Shown one piece after another: positions 63,866 to 64,000 of a stretch of DNA of 64,000 nt. The first letter of the stretch is position 1, and the number at the start of each line of letters is the position of its first letter. Under the pieces are notes generated by a model. The model did not search any database and was not told the DNA's origin. It saw only the letters and a program-made list of their open reading frames with translations. Source of the DNA: Agapetus fuscipes (taxonomy: Eukaryota; Arthropoda; Insecta; Trichoptera; Glossosomatidae); NCBI GenBank assembly GCA_951799405.1, contig OX637335.1, positions 20,216,342 to 20,280,341 of the forward strand, in the 5' to 3' direction. The position numbers were made by a program, and so were the translations under genes.

Positions 63866-64000
63866 TAGGATTGGTCGTAGTCTAGACTCCATAGGTTATC
63901 GCCTCGTACTATAAATATGAAGGTAAAGGGTTCAATCGTCGACAGAGGACAAAAAAGATTATTACATTTTCGTGTTCCTTTGTGGGCAATAATCACATAC
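63866..64000 (+). mobile_element. SINE-1, running off the window
   Basis: GGATTGGTCGTAGTCTAGAC (A-box-like), AAAGGGTTCAATCGTCGACA (B box), then TTTCGTGTTCCTTTGTGGGC. The end lies outside the window. Confidence 0.72.

Overview
The window looks like a transposable-element-dense, AT-rich intergenic block from an animal nuclear genome, most likely an arthropod and perhaps an insect. The evidence is indirect. There are decayed non-LTR retrotransposon tails of types common in insects and other arthropods, a Penelope-like element, a PIF/Harbinger element with a MADF-BESS protein, tRNA-derived SINEs and many foldback MITEs. I see no operon structure, no bacterial ribosome-binding logic and no virus. 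I found no convincing host protein-coding exon, rRNA or functional tRNA. The species cannot be named from this window.

Only one long intact reading frame is present: a 767-residue Penelope-like reverse transcriptase with a GIY-YIG endonuclease domain at 56060-58363 on the minus strand. It lies inside a hAT-like element (55299-58722) that has 10-bp terminal inverted repeats and a perfect 8-bp target duplication (GCTTATGT). That element in turn interrupts a copy of an abundant SINE-like repeat. The second gene-bearing element is a complete-ended 1498-bp PIF/Harbinger derivative at 33252-34749 with a TTA duplication. It carries a frameshifted MADF-BESS gene and only the first exon-like piece of its transposase, in convergent orientation.

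The rest is interspersed repeats, which I grouped by reading. Family A is about 280 bp, SINE-like, with a TTAGAT-type tail, at 19 loci. Family B is an imperfect palindrome of about 150 bp with CCCCAAGTATAAA-type ends, at more than 20 loci. Family C is a long-TIR MITE at 4 loci, two of them hit by other MITEs. SINE-1 is tRNA-derived, about 290 bp, with an (AAT)n tail, at about 15 loci. SINE-2 is tRNA-derived, about 290 bp, at 7 loci. A non-LTR retrotransposon 3' tail occurs seven times without its body, and there are at least eight other LINE C-terminal fragments.

Layout. 0-9 kb: families A, B and C, LINE tails and a near-perfect long palindrome at 8.8 kb. 9-20 kb: LINE fragments, SINE-1, a 32-bp minisatellite and families A and B. 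20-33 kb: a nested family C element, a 147-bp tandem duplication, and SINE and LINE tails. 33-35 kb: the Harbinger element, then SINE-1. 35-48 kb: LINE fragments, two tandem arrays and ATGACA-type satellite segments. 48-55 kb: families A and SINE-1, with a 157-bp insertion carrying a 12-bp duplication. 55-59 kb: the three-level nest. 59-64 kb: SINE-2, a foldback MITE and families A and C. Coordinates of degenerate repeats are approximate to about 10-20 bases.
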